From: Owenia fusiformis
Lineage: Eukaryota; Annelida; Polychaeta; Sabellida; Oweniidae
Direction: 5' to 3'
Assembly: GCA_903813345.2 (NCBI GenBank)
Contig: CAIIXF020000007.1
Location: 9,927,730 to 9,991,729, forward strand
DNA length: 64,000 nucleotides
Shown: piece by piece, positions 51,501 through 62,613 of the stretch
Layout: every line of letters starts with the position of its first letter
Position numbering within the stretch: position 1 is the first letter of the stretch
Made by a program: the position numbers and the translations under genes
Notes under the pieces: model-generated
Told to the model about the DNA's origin: nothing
Databases searched by the model: none
Seen by the model: only the letters and a program-made list of their open reading frames with translations

Positions 51501-54500
51501 TATGCCACATATTATATGTAAATGTATCAAGATACGGATGCAGATATGTTTTACAAAAACTGTTATGCAAAAGCTCTCTATTAAGTTTATCCTTGTAATG
51601 TGTAATCAGTAATGTCCATGTGTGTTGAGCTTCAGTATATCTAGATTAATATCTATGGTCCGCAAGATTTGGGGCACCCAGCATCAGGGTTGTGACCTTG
51701 AGAAATTAGGAATTCTCGTAAACTCTCAAACTTGTCACGCTCATTTTCAAAGATATCCAACAAACGTTTCATTTCACGAATATTTGTACAGCAGCGCTTG
51801 TATGATACGAAACCTCTGCAGCAGACCTCTTGAACCTTGGGGCAAGACCTTGGTGTATATTGTGTGTAGTAGATTGTCTGGTGGTAAGACACCTGACTGA
51901 AAAACAACATACTTCTGTTAATGCTTAGTAATGATGATGTAACAGATGTAATTCATATAACTCACAAATCAGGATTTTGTAATAACATTATAAACAACTT
52001 AAGTTGATATTTTATCTAGTATGAAGAACTCCCCGCCTCCTCCTCCTCAAAGAATGAAAGTAGCACTCAGAGGTTCAGAAACGCTCCCAGTGTTGGATAA
52101 TTATTTTAGTATGATTGGAATTTAAACTGAAAATACTGGAATACAAGGTTTGACCTCTTGTTTCCACGTAATAAACATTGATCATTTTATCAATAAATGG
52201 TTACAAGTAAGTAAAACATGTGTATGAATCCTTAACTTACAATTGTTCATTCCTCCAACGTGTGCATCGCTTCCATCCAAATAGTCCACATCTACTGCTT
52301 CCAGCCCTGACTCGTCTGTACGCTGGCCTATATCTAGTCACCACCCTAGACCTTTGTGATGTTAGAGGTGGGACATTCACCTTGCAACAACACTGTGTGG
52401 CATGTAATTGAGGACGGAAGGTTGGAAGTGGCCTTAACCTTACTGACCAACCAGAACCAATCCTACAAGAGATTTTTTAACCATTAATAAATTAGGAATA
52501 TGAATGCTAAAATCACTCTCCATGTAATACTAACATTGGGTGACCTCCAAATTTTAAATGACCTCTTTGGATAAAAGGTCCTTTCTAATGAGCCAACATT
52601 TTCATAAAGTAGGCCCTAATTTTCTAAAAAGGCCACAACTTTATCCTAAAGGATGAAGGGTTTTTCAGAACCCCCCCCCCCCCCCTAAAACAATTTCTAC
52701 AGAATAGGGAATTCTGTGGAGGAGTCTCGTCAATAAATCAACATTTGAACCAGGCCACACTAAAAGGAGTCTTATCACAGATTTTTTCAATGTTTTGATT
52801 TTTTTTCTTAAAAAGCACGAAGAGACCTTTCAAATGAGCCATGGCTTGTGTCTTAACAATTTTTCCTTGCAGATATAGACCAAAAAGACTGATTTGAAGC
52901 ACATTTTCCTCTTAATCTTGGGGCACATTTTTGGCTCCTTAGCACAATTAAATTTTTGTGATAAGACTGGTTCTCCTTTGGCGAGGCTCATTTGTCAAAA
53001 GTAATTTATTTTGTTTTAGCCTTCACTACTGATTTGTTGATTAACACCAAGAATACAAGAAATAAATGTTTTCACAATAACTCTTAAACATAACAGTAAA
53101 CTATTTTGAACAGACCCCTCAATCTCTCCTGTAAGCCCATTTTTAATCAATTCTGTTGAAAGTTACCTTTTATGGAATCCAGCTTTCACACGGCTTCCAC
53201 TCCTTCCACTGCTTGATCCCCCCTTGCCAATATTGCCAAGTGCCGCTTCCAATTTTTGTTTACTTTCAGCACTGATACTAGCATTGTTCATGATATTATT
53301 CAGTCGGTTCAGTACCTCTAACCCCTCTGGTTCCACCCCTGAGAAAACTACGGAGCGTTTATTCCTCCCACCTATTTCCATATATTCATCCACAAAGTCC
53401 TCTGGGATAAAATCCTCAATGTAACTTGCAGGGAAATCCGCTGCCGATCCATGTATAAAAACACTCTGGATGGCAATTGCAGCCGTGAGGTAAATTCCAA
53501 GTGACATTGTCATTCTCTGAACCTGGACTGAATGTTGTGATATCCTATCTAGGTTGTTTATATATAGAGCTCTATCTGTTTGGATTATCACTTGTATAAG
53601 GTCATGGGTACTTAAAGCGAAGACCGACAGGATTCTAAGAATTCAACTTCCTATTTTTTGTTTCAAGTTACTGTACCAGTAATTTGAAGGTGTATATGTC
53701 ATAGACAACAACATTGTTTTTTGTTTTTTGCCATAATCAGTCTCAGAAATTCCGAGGAAGGAACACAACATGTTGAATGTTATTTTAACATGTTAAATGG
53801 AACTATAGTTATCAGATTTTACATTTTAAAAAATTAATCATTATTCAACATCAATACATGATTCAATGAATGTCCACCTTAAAGATGCAGATATGTAGAC
53901 TACTTGTTTTTCACTTTGAATTGTTAAATTAATTTATAAAATGATTGAGTCAAATAAGTTTGTTATTCTTTAAAAAATTATCTTGCAAATGCTCCAGTGG
54001 CCTAAAAGCATTCATATTTTTGTTTTGATGTAACCTTTTTGAAAATACATTCTTTTTTATAAACTTTTTGCATGGGATGCAGGAATCACTTTGCAATTAT
54101 TCCTAAAATGGGATTTAAATAAATCTTTAGGGTTTTTTGAAAAATAAAGGTTAACAGACACTACAGTATTGAGTCCCATCATTTCAACAGTTTGAGCTCA
54201 AATACATAGGATGGTTTGTTCCTCCTAAAATTCCTTTTGGTGTAAAGTACAAAACATGTTTGTTTATAAATTATCATAATCAATACCATGATTAGATTAC
54301 CATATTTGTTATGAATTTCCCCAGCTGACTTTTGAATTAAAGAGTGCAGTTATCATGACAACCACTTGATAGTTACAAAAAACAATAATACATCCTAGTT
54401 CATATTTCATATGGACTTTAAGACAGGTTTTCAGCCTTTTCAGTATGAATATGCTATGCTTTAATATATTTTTTCCATAAACTGTTTATAAAAATACAGG

Positions 54501-57500
54501 GAATGTATTTTTCTACATATATAACTGGATATAAAGTGTCACCCACTCATGTATTGTATATTTGTGTGTATCTAAAAGGAAATAAACATAAACATAATAA
54601 AAAGCATGAGCTGGGCCTAAACTTATAGAGTTACTTGTACAACAAAATATCATAGGATATAGTCTTTGACATCCATAACAGATAAGTTTGGTAACACTGT
54701 ACATGCTTTTTCGGGACAATGTGGTTTTGGTATAATTTGGTTCTTACCTGAGTGCTTTCAGAAGGTGCAGTGCTGCATAAGAAGCTTGCTCCTCCCCAGT
54801 TGTCCATACATATATTTCATCAAATGGTAAACTTGAAACTAAGTCTACCAAGAACCATGTCTTGCAATAAGACCAGGCTATCTTCTTAGGTTCCAATATT
54901 ACCTAAACAAAAATAATATGTTCATGAGTACCCTTGAAACAAAAAAGATTCAACAAATACAGAGCAACTGAGATTTGTGCCATTTTTCATCACTACTATA
55001 AAACAAGGAGTTAACATGCAAAATGTGACCACCTGCCATTTGTTACAAACATCGATCTCCAACCGCCAAGCACCAACTACCATAAAAAAGTATGAGTATA
55101 ACAATATGTCACTACCAAATTGTGTAAGAATTTTACCTCTTCAGTCCTTTGGTTAACAATGCCTGTGCGAAAGTTCAGACAGATGTCTATCAGGAACAAT
55201 GCATCAAACACCAAATTGATGACCATCCAAGTTGTAGTAAGCTGAGCAAGATCGAATGCTATGACATAGGGCAGCATGATCAATGTTACAATCAAAACAG
55301 ACACCATCAACATGTCCCAGTACCATCTGCAAACATAAAAATGCAAATTCACATAAATATAATGAAAACATCTGTGTGTATTTAGATATTACAGGGGATG
55401 AAAATGTATCTTGTAAAATCTAGTATGAATTTTTGGCAAAGTAACCAGGCCCCACCTTAACCAGGCCCGCCTTAAGTAGGCCCCATCTTAACCAGGGTCC
55501 ACTTTAAACAAGCCCCACCTCAGTAACCTACCCCCACTTTAAGCAAGTCCCCTCCCCTTAACCAGGCCCCATCTTGACATGGCCCCACCTTAACTAGGGC
55601 CAACCTTTAGTCAAGCAAAAATAGCTTTTTAATTTGTATTCATGAAAGTAAGTATTCCTTATGAACCAGATCCCTCTATTTCTCTACTACTTACTTAAAA
55701 CTTGGAAGCAATTGACTAAAACACATCAACTCTGTATAATTTTGTGTCTATTATTTAGTATTTAGTCACATATAATAACTGTATTAATACATATTCTATC
55801 CCATCTAGTCTCTTGAACAAATACATGTACAGGGCGACACAAAATAGGAATAGTTCTAAAAAACAAACTTTATGTACCAGGGTTTATTTCTCGAAAGTTT
55901 GTAAAGTTGTGAATTAGTAAATCCATTGTTGTTTGTAGAATTTCCTTTAAACTTGCATTTCTAAAAATTTAAAATTATTTTTATTGTTACTTTATGTACA
56001 CCTCTTGTAAGTCTTTCATAAGTTTTCCTTGACTTATTTACTTTTGATTTTACAGTGATCATACATCACAGAAAGTTCAAGTATACAAGAAATTCACTTC
56101 GATCCAATATCCATTTGAATTTAAATACATTATCAATGCTTTACCATTGATAACATATTGGACTACTTTCGATCACATGCTTCAATGTTCTCGCATTAAT
56201 ATAGTTTCGTTGGAATTGCAATAAAGGTCACACCTTACAATGAAACATGGGAACTGGAATCATATAGTTTACCATTTGTAAACTACTAAAAAGATACAAA
56301 CTTTCGAGAAATACAATTTGCGATTTCGTAACTTCAGTAACTTTTTGAAACTAAGTATAAAAATTACTGATTAGTACTTTTACTAATTTTCAAAAATAGA
56401 CCCCTGTTTAAGAACCCTTATTCTTGGTATTCTTACTAAAATGGATTCTAACAATATTATCCCACATGAATCTACTTCTTGAGACTCTGAGAAATTGAAG
56501 ATTTCAGCAAGGGTGTATTGACTAAAATGGGGGATACAATTGACTTCAGAGCTGGATATCGTCATGAAGAAGTTTCATGACTGTTCAAGAGGCTCTTGGG
56601 ATTCAATTTCCAGGGTTTTACCAACAAAAAGGACTGTATGGAAAATTGTGCAAGAAGTGTGAAGAACATGGAATAAGTTTGAATTTGAACATTATTAATG
56701 CTTTGAACCATGTTTGAACACAGAAAACCATTCACTATATATGTCAATCCCACTTGAATGCAAATTGCTAACTTGGAACAGTGCTGATCTTTACCACCTT
56801 TCATAATGGTCATGGTTGCTCAGTCATCAATGACAATTACATAATGATCTTGGTACCATTTGATTGAGGAAAAATAAGCTTTTTACTGCTACATTCAAAG
56901 GAATTCTCAGGATTCTAATATTCTGGCTTTGAAGTTGGGTATTTTTTCAAACACTTAAGATGGATTTTATTACTCATAATACAAATAATGACTGAGACAG
57001 AAATAACAATTTCAGAAAATTGTATTTTTTAACATACTTGAACGATTTCACTTTCGAGCATACCTAGACAGAAAATCTCAAAATCATAGATGCAAAATAA
57101 CTACACCACTGTTTTCTCAATTGGAACGGAAAAAATGCACAAAGATTACGTCATATTTAAGGTGACATGGCAGCCATATTTTTTTGATAAAGTCAGGAGA
57201 TTTTGTATAATGTTTTCCCTTATTTCCTGACTAAAGAGACACATAAAAGCAAACATCACATTTAAAATGGTGGACATGAATTATTTGGAATTCACAATGG
57301 TTTGAGCTTTATTATACTCTAACAATGCAAGAAGTGCACATTTTCATGCTCCTTCGTTGTTCCTGGGAAAAGTAAGATGATTTGTGGAAATTTTGGATTC
57401 TTGCAAATGTGTGACTGTTGCAAGGCTACTCCTTGAAACATTCAAAAATTAACCTCACTTCATTGTCTTCATGCTAGCTTTGGGGATCCATGCACCTCCA

Positions 57501-60500
57501 ATTCATAGTAATGAAAAATATGTTATATGATTGTGATGTTAACTTTGACATGTTTCTTCAGTCAAGATATACAATTCATATACAAGGTAAACATATTTTA
57601 AAAACATGTTGTGTCTTTATCAAAAAAATATGGCAGTCATTTTTTGTACTTTTGATTTAATTTAGCTTCGCCTTAAGATCTGAGACGATAATCCAAAATT
57701 AGAGGGTAACATTTTTTGGGTCACCCTGTATTACTGGTTCAGTTACATACCTGAACATACTGAATGGATGTATGACAAACTTTGCAAGATCAATTTGTCT
57801 TTGTTGCTCCTCTTCAATAGCGTCATTACTACGATAAACCTTCTTACAGAACTTGCTTTTTTTGGAGGCATGAAAAAAGGTTTGCGTTTTGTCTAGTATC
57901 ATTTTGCTGCCCTCTCTTATAAGTGCAACACTTTTGGTAGATTCAGAATTAATATTACTTCCACTTGAACCAGGTACCTGGAATGGAAAGAAGAAGATTT
58001 ATTGGGAGGAGTATCGCTATATTGCTAAATTTGGTTATATTTTTAATTGCTATACCTCATAGGAGACAGTAATAAAGAATATGCCTGTAAAATAAATACC
58101 AATTCTATTTGTTAATCATTACCAAAAATTTCAAAAAGGCCTTACTTAAGCTTTAATGTCCTGCTTAAGAACCCATATTTGTAACATTTAAAATGGATTC
58201 TAGCAATACTTTCCCACATGAACCTACATTCAATCAATATTAACATTGGGATGCAATTGAGTCAGCTGGGTCCCATGCCAATGCACCTTTGCTGAAATCA
58301 TCATTTTCTCAGAACTCAAGTTGATCGAGTCTCAATAAGTAGATTCATGTGGGAGAGTGTTGCATGCTAGAATCCATTTTCAATAGTAAGAATAGGGGTT
58401 CTTAAACAGGACACCAGTTGGCTTGCTTTTTAGAACTTTTTCAAGTATGAGATGCTTACCATCAAGGTTGGTCCCGCAGATTGTTTAATATTTGGTTTGT
58501 TTAGAGAGGCATTCACCTGAGAACTACTGATTTCACTCTCATTCTTTTTTGGCATATTATCTTCATTTGAGGGAAAGGCTGCAAAATAAAACAATATGTA
58601 TGTAAACATTAATGTCAAATCTTCTTTGAAGATGCTGTTTGGTCCAATCTGAGCCTGAGATTATAATTTCATTAGCTTATCGTTGTTTAGCGAAAAGTTG
58701 AATGATCGTTTAGTCAGTAAATACCCTGGGTTCCGTTTCTGGAACTAACTTACGATTTGGTTACAAGTCACCGTTGTCAAAAAGTAGACAATGGTTTTCT
58801 TGGAATGGTAAGTTACGATCATACCAAAACCGAATGGGTCCATGTTAACTGCAACCAGACTCCTATTGTAACTAGAGAGACAGAGTTACTGGGAGCTTGG
58901 TTGCAGTTAGCACACTTGTAAAACGAACCCCTGGATAGCACTACTATGGCACAGAAAGCTCAGTAGTAGTAGAACAGCAACCTGTTTATCTTGGGGTCCT
59001 GGGTTGGTTTCTCACATAGGGCATTGAATTTAGCACACTTTCTTTCATTTCTGAATCTGAACTGCAAAGGCATAGGCGACAGCGCAATCAAATTGCTAGG
59101 CAGGGTCAGGGGAGTAGCCAGCAAATGTCAAGTGGGTGGTGCGAATTTTTGGGTTTGCATCACTGCGAGCAAAGCGAGTCCGCCAAAGGGAAAAAACTAA
59201 TATTCAAACTGAAGAAGGCCTTGGAAGGTAGATCTTTGAGAATGATTCATCATCAAAACAACCTCAAATTAAAGATATGTGTAACTACTAAACCTTGATG
59301 CCACCACAAGTGTGAGGTCACATATTTTTCAAGACCATTCTTATACCAGAAAATTGAAAATTCGAACATTGTCGCATCTCAAATATTTTCTGGTATGAGA
59401 TCCTAAAATGTGGCTCATATTGCCATATACCAAATGTCAAAAAAGGTTCCACATCACACGTTCGATGTGCGTGGAGGATCCTTGTCAAGGCTTACAATGA
59501 ACCCCCTGGGAGTGAGGCAAATTAGAAGATGGTGTCAAATTACGCGCCAACAGGAGTTGACCTGCGAAGGGCAGACATGACTTCAAAATCACCAAAAAAG
59601 TGACGTTAGTCGGTTATATATATTTTGCAAGTGGATCCAAGAGACCAAATGGGCGAGTCAATTATTTTGCAGGGGTGGTATGATACACACATTTCTATTT
59701 TGTATATGTGAATGCCCAGCGATTGATTTCAGTACAGTAAAACTGTCATAATGAACACCTCTTTAGTGAAGATATGTGCGTGCCCTGTGAACACATGCGT
59801 CAACTCTATTGAACACCTGTGTATAGTGAACACCAATTCACAGCCAGTGATTTCAGTAATTTTTAGAGGGGATTGTGCCTACAGTAAAAGCTGTCTAATC
59901 CGAGAGACCAGCTAAAAGCGTTCGGATTAGATTAGGAGGTGTTCACATTTTGGGGCTTTGCATTTGCAAGATTTTGGATTTTGAATAAGAACAAATTCTC
60001 AATAAATATTTATAGTTCTTTTGACTACATAGCTTTATGGCATTACACTCCAGTGACATGAAAATCTGATTCAAATGAGGAAGTCATCCTAGAAAGCCCC
60101 ACCATGAGTGAGATCATTCAAGGTTTTTTCAAATATTTGAGTAATTTTGTATGGGACATGTGATATTTTATGAAAAGTGACTTCACTGCTCAAATTGGGA
60201 GGTGTTCACATTTCAAGGTTTTTTAACATTTGAGTCAATGGGAGGAAAAACGGGACCAAAAATTGTTCAAATCGGGAGGTGTTCGGATAAGCCAAGTGAT
60301 CAGATATACAGGTTTTACTGTACTACATTGTTTCCAATCTTTTGGAGGAAAGTGTGCATCATTCCAGAGACTGACAGGTGACACACTGCCATGGGAACTG
60401 GTCATATCAGATGTTTCCACGCTTTACGTCCAGAAGAGGTCATTTCCCAGGATTATAGATGAACCCTTGTCCAATCAATGATACAGGTTTACATTTATAG

Positions 60501-61511
60501 AGAATTATGCCTGTATGAATTCTGGTATATTCCTGATTTGTTGAGATGGATGAGAATAAAATTAACCCTTTGCAAAATTGATCAAAACTGCCTCCAATCA
60601 TCCAATACTTGGCTCAATCTAAGAGTGACCAAGTGGAGAAAATGGACTACATTTAACAGGTCCCTCATTGAAAAAATCGGTGATCTGGTATTTGTGCATT
60701 CTAATCTGGTTTTTATTGAATTCGCTTCTTATTTCGGAATTTACAGATCTGATATTTATTGACTACTAAACTTTTAGAAGGGTTTCTTTAATAAGGCAAT
60801 GTAAGTATGTGGGAATTGATATGTGTATATCCTGCCACCCCTGCAAAATAATGGACTTGCCCACTTGGTCTCTTGGATCCACTTGTAAAATATATATAAC
60901 CATGTTAGGTTACCTCCCGGTTTTTCCTCCAAGCGAGACTCAGTAAACCCTTAGTGCAACCCCCCCCCCCTAACCAAACCTGTCTGGCCCAGTTATCTAC
61001 TCTAAGACGTCGGGAGAATGGGATAACTGGGCCAGATGGGTTTGGTTACTGGCCTCAGTAAACCCATCTAAGTGCAACCCCCTAACCAAACCTTTCTGGC
61101 CCAGTTATCTACTCTAAGATGTCCGGAGCATGGGGAGTAGATAACTGGGCCAGACGAGTTTGGTTACCACCCCCCCCCCCCCCTCCCCGTGGTGCTCTTA
61201 TTTCCCACTGCCAATCCTCGAAGACTATTGACCAATTTTAGGATAGTTTCCAGGATTTATCCCACAACCCATCACTATACTTAGGCTATGGATATATTTG
61301 CGTGTTTGTCAGGAGCAGATAGTCTAATATTTGGATTGGATAGAGGTCGAATTCGATCCAGCCCCGAGCCGAGGTTCCTGAAATAAGAATTTTCTCTGAT
61401 GAAAGCTGGCTGACTGATAAGCAATAGGATGTAACTTAGCATACCTTCTGAACTCCCATCGGGATCTTTTATTGACTGCATTGTGACGAATTCAGCGTTT
61501 TTTATTACCAT
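42507..61511 (-). CDS. HCN: HCN-like cyclic-nucleotide-gated cation channel with alternative pore exons
   Basis: Plasma-membrane, hyperpolarization-activated (HCN/Ih) type channel. Coding exons, 5' to 3': 61445-61511, 58460-58578, 57751-57977, 55137-55326, 54748-54902, 48667-48742, 48123-48272, pore exon 46837-47061 or 46575-46799, 44995-45147, 44676-44814, 43942-44046, 43183-43393, 42507-42642 (stop TGA). With one pore exon this is 1953 nt, 650 aa, all phases continuous. An HCN-type N-terminal block precedes S1 (VIHPFSMFRWYWDML). S1-S3 follow (LNFRTGIV), then S4 with regularly spaced Lys/Arg (ALRLTKFLSLLKILRMARLL). S5 is SVIRIFNLIMMVLVMSHWNG and the filter is SIGYG at 351-355. The C-linker and CNBD follow (YLPGDRII; HFGEIALLMDERRVASV). 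The tail is short and Ser/Thr-rich, ending MPPVEQ. The start ATG is preceded closely by an acceptor (attttcttag), so a non-coding exon may lie upstream. HCN is favoured over CNG/EAG by the KAMSHML-IGYG block. Confidence 0.93.
44296..44602. mobile_element. GGCCC-rich MITE, copy 2
   Basis: Starts CAGGGGCGGATCTGGGAACC and consists of GGGCCC/AAGGCC palindromes. Inverted relative to the copy at 14041-14320. It ends about 75 bp from the channel exon at 44676. Confidence 0.7.
44850..44896 (-). pseudogene. HCN: Vestigial duplicate of the CNBD-start exon
   Basis: About 46 bp resemble part of the exon at 44676-44814 (44752-44804) and translate in the matching frame as PLVEDADFLAQ versus PLVDTVDFLAQ. 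In-frame stops flank it on both sides and no clean splice sites bound it. It looks like a decayed tandem exon duplication. Confidence 0.5.
45734..45917. repeat. Dispersed repeat, truncated copy
   Basis: Contains GTTCAGATTAGGAGATGTTC, AACATGGGAGTCAATGAGAG, AGGTGTTCGGATATACAGGT and ends TTCTACTGTA, colinear with the right half of the element at 59880-60321. Confidence 0.65.
46073..46524. mobile_element. PIF/Harbinger-type MITE
   Basis: 452 bp with terminal inverted repeats GGCCATAAGAAGTAGATTCT continuing through TTGTTTTGCGTCC (about 33 bp, near perfect). TTA sits on both sides (46070-46072, 46525-46527). A 3-bp TTA duplication is typical of PIF/Harbinger. Only about 50 bp separate it from the donor of pore exon 8b. 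Confidence 0.88.
46575..46799 (-). CDS. HCN: Pore exon 8b (GFG filter), mutually exclusive with 8a
   Basis: Also exactly 225 nt and phase 0/0; acceptor ttttttcag|CTT, donor AAG|gtctgt. It encodes HSLFRAMSQMVCIGFG, then an S6 SMMMGATLYCLF followed by IVSTNNLIQTVNRPEK. 37 of 75 residues are identical to exon 8a by eye. The filter is GFG, the FIG position is FIV, and the acidic DSS start of the C-linker becomes NRP. There are no stops or frameshifts, so it looks maintained by selection. Confidence 0.88.
46837..47061 (-). CDS. HCN: Pore exon 8a (GYG filter)
   Basis: 225 nt, 75 codons, phase 0 at both ends; acceptor tttccag|TTA, donor AAG|gtaata. It encodes the turret, pore helix (YSLFKAMSHML), filter SIGYG and S6 with a FIG motif. 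The start of the C-linker (MDSSGRMYNEK) matches the HCN pattern closely. This is the canonical-looking version, although the residue before IGYG is Ser where HCN channels usually have Cys. Confidence 0.93.
48405..48426. repeat. Homopolymer C run
   Basis: About 22 consecutive C residues in a channel intron. Similar runs of 10 or more occur near 31090, 31445, 39960, 41262, 52672, 60960 and 61169. Length is likely to be unstable in assembly. Confidence 0.8.
49821..50996. mobile_element. DNA element with TATAATCACACTACCCTACC termini
   Basis: The left end TATAATCACACTACCCTACC is complemented at the right by GGTAGGGTAGTGTGATAATA, giving inverted repeats of about 20 bp around 1.18 kb of non-coding DNA. 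It lies in channel intron 5, downstream of the nested secreted-protein gene. Confidence 0.65.
51653..53513 (-). CDS. Secreted cysteine-rich protein nested in the channel intron, EMI-like C-terminus
   Basis: Three exons: 53167-53513, 52241-52462 and 51653-51896 (stop TAG). They total 813 nt, 270 aa, with continuous phases and good GT-AG sites. The N-terminus is a signal peptide (MTMSLGIYLTAAIAIQSVF, then HGSA-ADFP). An acidic propeptide-like stretch precedes NKR-SVVF, a possible dibasic cleavage site. A Ser/Gly linker leads to a basic, Arg/Tyr-rich region with a CCC cluster and then CGLFGWKRCTRW and VCCRGFVSYKRCCTN. The spacing of aromatic and basic residues before CCRGF resembles the second half of an EMI domain, which is weak pattern evidence. 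It ends in a helical segment and CPKSCGP. The gene is on the same strand as the channel and has its own TATA box, so it is an independent gene. Function unknown. Confidence 0.8.
53557..53564 (-). promoter_or_regulatory. TATA box of the nested gene
   Basis: TATATAAA on the minus strand, 44 bp upstream of the start codon at 53513. This is consistent with a very short 5'UTR and a strong, cell-type-specific promoter. Confidence 0.6.
53600..54740. other. Channel intron 5, upstream of the nested gene
   Basis: AT-rich intronic DNA with no coding frame or repeat that I can define. Confidence 0.4.
55441..55610. repeat. Minisatellite, AACCAGGCCCCACCTT unit
   Basis: Around nine imperfect copies of a 16-17 bp unit of the form AACCAGGCCCCACCTT, in channel intron 4, about 115 bp beyond the acceptor of the exon at 55137-55326. 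Confidence 0.8.
55838..56345. repeat. Small foldback element
   Basis: TTTCTCGAAAGTTTGTA at about 55888-55904 is perfectly complemented by TACAAACTTTCGAGAAA near 56295-56312, enclosing about 400 bp of non-coding DNA. Probably a MITE remnant. Confidence 0.55.
56390..56480. repeat. Half-copy of the 58153-58413 MITE
   Basis: CCTGTTTAAGAACCCTTATT, AAAATGGATTCTAACAAT and CCCACATGAATCTACTTC match one arm of the inverted-repeat element at 58153-58413. Confidence 0.6.
58153..58413. mobile_element. MITE with GTCCTGNTTAAGAACCC termini
   Basis: GTCCTGCTTAAGAACCCATA at the left is complemented by GGGGTTCTTAAACAGGAC at the right. Inner arms share AAAATGGATTCTAGCA and CCCACATGAA. It lies in the channel intron between exons 58460-58578 and 57751-57977, only about 45 bp from the former. 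Confidence 0.8.
58937..59075 (+). repeat. Degraded tRNA-headed SINE
   Basis: GCTCAGTAGTAGTAGAACAGC, GGGTCCTGGGTTGGTTTCTC and GGGCATTGAATTTAGCACAC parallel the head and body of the SINE at 14436-15060. Box A and box B are both mutated. Confidence 0.5.
59613..60906. mobile_element. DNA element with about 70-bp inverted termini
   Basis: GGTTATATATATTTTGCAAG, GTGGATCCAAGAGACCAA and TTATTTTGCAGGGGTGG at 59613-59682 are complemented at 60834-60906 with a few mismatches. The interior carries at least one further inserted repeat (59880-60321). Confidence 0.75.
59880..60321. mobile_element. ACAGTAAAA-ended MITE, near full-length copy
   Basis: TACAGTAAAAGCTGT at the left is complemented by ACAGGTTTTACTGTA at the right. 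The interior has repeated GGGAGGTGTTCACATTT and GTTCGGATTAG motifs. It matches truncated copies at 45734-45917, 20150-20311 and, in part, 12071-12250. Confidence 0.7.
60958..61172. repeat. Two tandem copies of a perfect-arm hairpin
   Basis: Each unit has TAACCAAACC-TTCTGGCCCAG-type arms (CTGGCCCAGTTATCTACTC, complemented by GATAACTGGGCCAGA and GTTTGGTTA) around a loop with GACGTC/GATGTC. Copy 1 spans about 60971-61050 and copy 2 about 61080-61166. AGTAAACCC-TAGTGCAACC links them. In channel intron 1. Confidence 0.75.
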
Positions 61512-61629
61512 TTCTAAGAAAATAAAATAAAATCGCAACGAAGAACTAAAACTTGTATTTCCCGCGTTCTGATAAGGGTGACGTCGTAACCCAGAACGAG
61601 GTTTTGGGAATCACCCGGAAATTCCAAAC
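61512..61629. promoter_or_regulatory. Divergent promoter between the channel gene and the plus-strand gene
   Basis: 118 bp separate the channel start ATG from the plus-strand ATG at 61630. The interval holds a CRE-like TGACGTCG (61579-61586), and the plus-strand start has a CCAAACATGGCGG context typical of YY1-type initiator sites. The acceptor just upstream of the channel ATG implies that its true first exon overlaps or lies beyond this interval. Confidence 0.4.
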
Positions 61630-61748
61630 ATGGCGGATTTAGTAAAAGAAACAAAATGCCCAGTTATTTACAACAATATGCTCAATGAAAAGATATACGT
61701 TGAAATAAAAACTCGAATATGCGTTACGCAATTCATATTTGTCAAAAG
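61630..61748 (+). CDS. First coding exon of an unrecognised divergent gene (continues outside window)
   Basis: ATG in strong context opens a 119-nt exon of 39 codons plus 2 nt, ending AAAAG|gtaagt, a near-consensus donor. The peptide begins MADLVKETKCPVIYNNMLNE and continues IYVEIKTRICVTQFIFVKR. No family is recognised, and I could not find the next exon before the window end. GC content and CpG are higher than in flanking introns, as expected at a promoter-proximal exon. Confidence 0.55.
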
Positions 61749-61855
61749 GTAAGTAATCGGTGCGTCAAATACAGGTTTATCTGCTTTGAGGACAGAATGT
61801 AGAATTTTTTGCCAAGTTTTTGAACAAGTTCGTTGATCACAGGAACCTGTATTAA

Positions 61856-62613
61856 GGTGCTATGGAAGTTAACAGGAAATGACAAAACAGGAAGTGACAA
61901 TTTTTTTTGCATTTTTAGATATTTTTTGAATAAAGATAACAGAGTTCTGGTTTGACCTCCAGTCAATTTAACTATTTCCACATATCATTTACATGACCAG
62001 GATCACAATGTGCATGGTCAGAATGACCCTAAACATGATGAAATAACCTTTTTAGCCCTTTGAAAGTGTGACTGAAAAAAAGCTAAAAGTAGGAGCGTAG
62101 GGATAGTCCCTGAACAGAATCTTTTGAATTTTTCAGAAAATGTGCCCAATATAATGCTCTAACTAGTACAATCTTTGAAATTTTAGAAAATTGTCTTAAA
62201 CAAAAATGTCGGTCATAAAAAGGAAAATAGATCGCTTTTCAAATCAGTTTTTTCATTTTTTTTTCTTTTTCTATGAATGATATCAAATTTTCAAAGATTG
62301 TATCATTTAGAGCAATATATTGGGCACATTTTCTGAAAAATTCAAAAGATTCTGTTCAGTGACCTTCCCTACGCTCCTACTTTTAGCTTTTTTTCAGTCA
62401 CACTTTCAAAGGGCTAAAAAGGTTATTTTATCATGTTTAGGGTCATTCTGACCATGCACATTGTGATCCTGGTCATGTAAATGATATGTGGAAATAGTTA
62501 AATTGACTGGAGGTCAAACCAGAACTCTGTTATCTTTATTCAAAAAATATCTAAAAATGCAAAAAAAATTGTCACTTCCTGTTTTGTCATTTCCTGTTAA
62601 GTTCCATAGCACC
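61856..62613. mobile_element. TTAA-flanked foldback MITE (piggyBac/Kolobok-type)
   Basis: 758 bp, almost entirely two inverted arms of about 370 bp. It starts GGTGCTATGGAAGTTAACAG and ends with the near complement, with TTAA on each side (61852-61855, 62614-62617). The arms carry mirrored open frames that are a by-product of the palindrome and not genes. A TTAA target site is the hallmark of piggyBac and Kolobok elements. Confidence 0.9.
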
